Positions 62,898 through 64,000 of a stretch of DNA of 64,000 nt are shown in pieces. Position 1 is the stretch's first letter. Each line of letters opens with the position of its first letter. Where the stretch lies: NCBI GenBank assembly GCA_942159475.1, contig OW804097.1:58858986-58922985 (forward strand). Reading direction: 5' to 3'. The position numbers and the translations under genes were made by a program. The notes under the pieces were generated by a model, which was given only the letters and a program-made list of their open reading frames with translations, made no database searches and was not told the DNA's origin. The stretch is from Sthenelais limicola. Taxonomy: Eukaryota; Annelida; Polychaeta; Phyllodocida; Sigalionidae.

Positions 62898-64000
62898 AAT
62901 GAACCGCGTCAATACAACTGTCATAACTGTCAATATGACATGCACACACTGAGGGAAGTGATGACTGGGTAGATGTATTCGCCACTTTGTACTTCAAAAC
63001 GCAATAAGCAATCTATCTAAGACATCAAATTCATGGAAAATAAGCTTTGATTAGACTTGTATTATATATCCAACAATAGATTGAAGTTTCATATGAAATA
63101 AATGGACCCATATCCTGCTTGGATTAGTAGTTACAGATTTTGTATAGGCTGAGTATGATTTTTCAAACAGAAATTGTTTACTGCTTTTATTTATACAAGT
63201 ATATATAGATTCCAGCAGTTCCAGCTTCATTGCTATTTTCTATGACCACCATAGTTTAGGGTATTGTAGCTGCTACATATAATCCCACGGCCTGCTCCTA
63301 TCTCTTACAGTGGGTACCTGGGGGGTTGGTGGCGAGGTAAAACCAGTGAAAAACAAACACCCAACCTCCCTGTACAGGGAACCCAGCCAGACCATCTGGG
63401 CTCCACTGGGTTCCCCAGAGAACCCTCCACAGTCAGGCGCTACTTCCTTTTATCTTCTCTTTAATACAGAGGGAATATGGTTTATATCATCTACTTTATT
63501 TTGTTAAAAAATGTTATTGAGCAAAATGTCGTATAAGCGATATTTCCACGTGGCCTTATTTGAAAATTGTATACAGCTAGCCTCAATTTAGATATAGAAC
63601 ATTGAAATTTGATTTTGATCATTTAACCTTTTGACATCGGCATCGTATATAAAACAGAAAATATATTTTTGTTTTGTTATATTATAGCCATTAAATCACA
63701 TGTTTTTATATTACCATATCGATTAATGCATAATCTAAATAGCCCTGCTACATATATACCTTTTTCTTATATAGATATTTGATCTGATAGGGGTTATCAC
63801 ATAATGGTTTAATGGTAAGTGTTAAACCACTAGTGGTTAATGGGAAGTAGCATGGCAACCAATGCGCTCTTCGGGTTTACCGCCAAAAGTCCACTATGGA
63901 TAAAATATACATTATCAGTATATTGAACTATACTATAAAATGTTCTTTTTATGATAAATCACTAAGTAACTCTTTGGTTTCCCTCCCTTAAGATATCACC
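62898..64000. other. Unique AT-rich DNA, no gene seen
   Basis: 63300-63450 is GC-richer with a 65-codon frame lacking splice support. 63800-63835 holds GGTTTAATGG and an inverted GTTAAACCACTAGTGGTTAA. ATGGCAACCAATGC near 63852 resembles the word at 56959. No repeat family is recognised. Confidence 0.45.

Noticed and set aside
62623..62972. Open frames of 100 and 75 codons on opposite strands
   Set aside because: Pyrimidine tract; low-complexity translation, no splice context.
63803..63830. A-box-like TGGTTTAATGG as a tRNA or SINE start
   Set aside because: No B-box or cloverleaf downstream.

Overview
The window looks like nuclear DNA of an animal, most likely a marine invertebrate with a MITE-rich genome such as a mollusc, brachiopod, echinoderm, hemichordate or cephalochordate; the phylum cannot be settled from this sequence. 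It is AT-rich and has no long open reading frame. It carries short miniature inverted-repeat transposable elements (MITEs), LINE 3' ends, minisatellites and pyrimidine/purine tracts. I could not support any complete protein-coding gene, rRNA, tRNA or CRISPR array. The longest open frames (100-140 codons) lie inside repeats or low-complexity tracts. The best reading is one long intron or a gene-poor intergenic region.

Four abundant MITE-like families account for much of the recognisable structure. Family A (28 copies or pieces, about 230 bp) has termini built on GTCAGAAAATGTACAATT. Family B (about 500 bp when full) has termini like GTGATGTGTTACAGGAAAAT. Family C (about 340-350 bp) has termini like GGGGACTTGCATG. 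Family D (about 340 bp) has termini like TTAAAGCTGCACTCTCAGC. A and B occur from end to end; C lies mainly at 10-52 kb and D mainly at 3-54 kb. They are often nested: B sits in A at the same junction three times, and smaller palindromic elements sit inside A, B and C. Letters A-Y are my own labels.

Single or low-copy inverted-repeat elements include F (6866-7103), L (16607-16762), H (22263-22860), I (26680-28104), J (28171-28667), K (35265-36930), R (40894-41016), S (41234-41496), a hairpin at 46953-47070, a palindrome block at 53419-54062, and O (60895-61124). Retroelement traces are a frameshifted LINE reverse-transcriptase C-terminus (44384-44612), several LINE 3' tails with (TTA)n or (AATTG)n ends, a possible tRNA-derived SINE (52345-52695), and four hammerhead-like motifs of the kind linked to Penelope elements and retrozymes.

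Tandem arrays lie at 14165-14395 (about 72 bp unit), 22946-23088 (about 22 bp), 26340-26680 (171 bp), 39792-40020 (repeated family C ends) and 56331-56832 (about 34 bp). Possible gene parts are weak: a 39-nt minus-strand exon-like unit at 37990-38028 that begins with a donor-like GTAAGT (the layout of a recursive-splice exon), a plus-strand start-codon exon candidate at 15663-15804, and a 34-nt candidate at 59270-59303. Several unique segments between repeats are dense in homeodomain-type or CCAAT motifs and may be regulatory.
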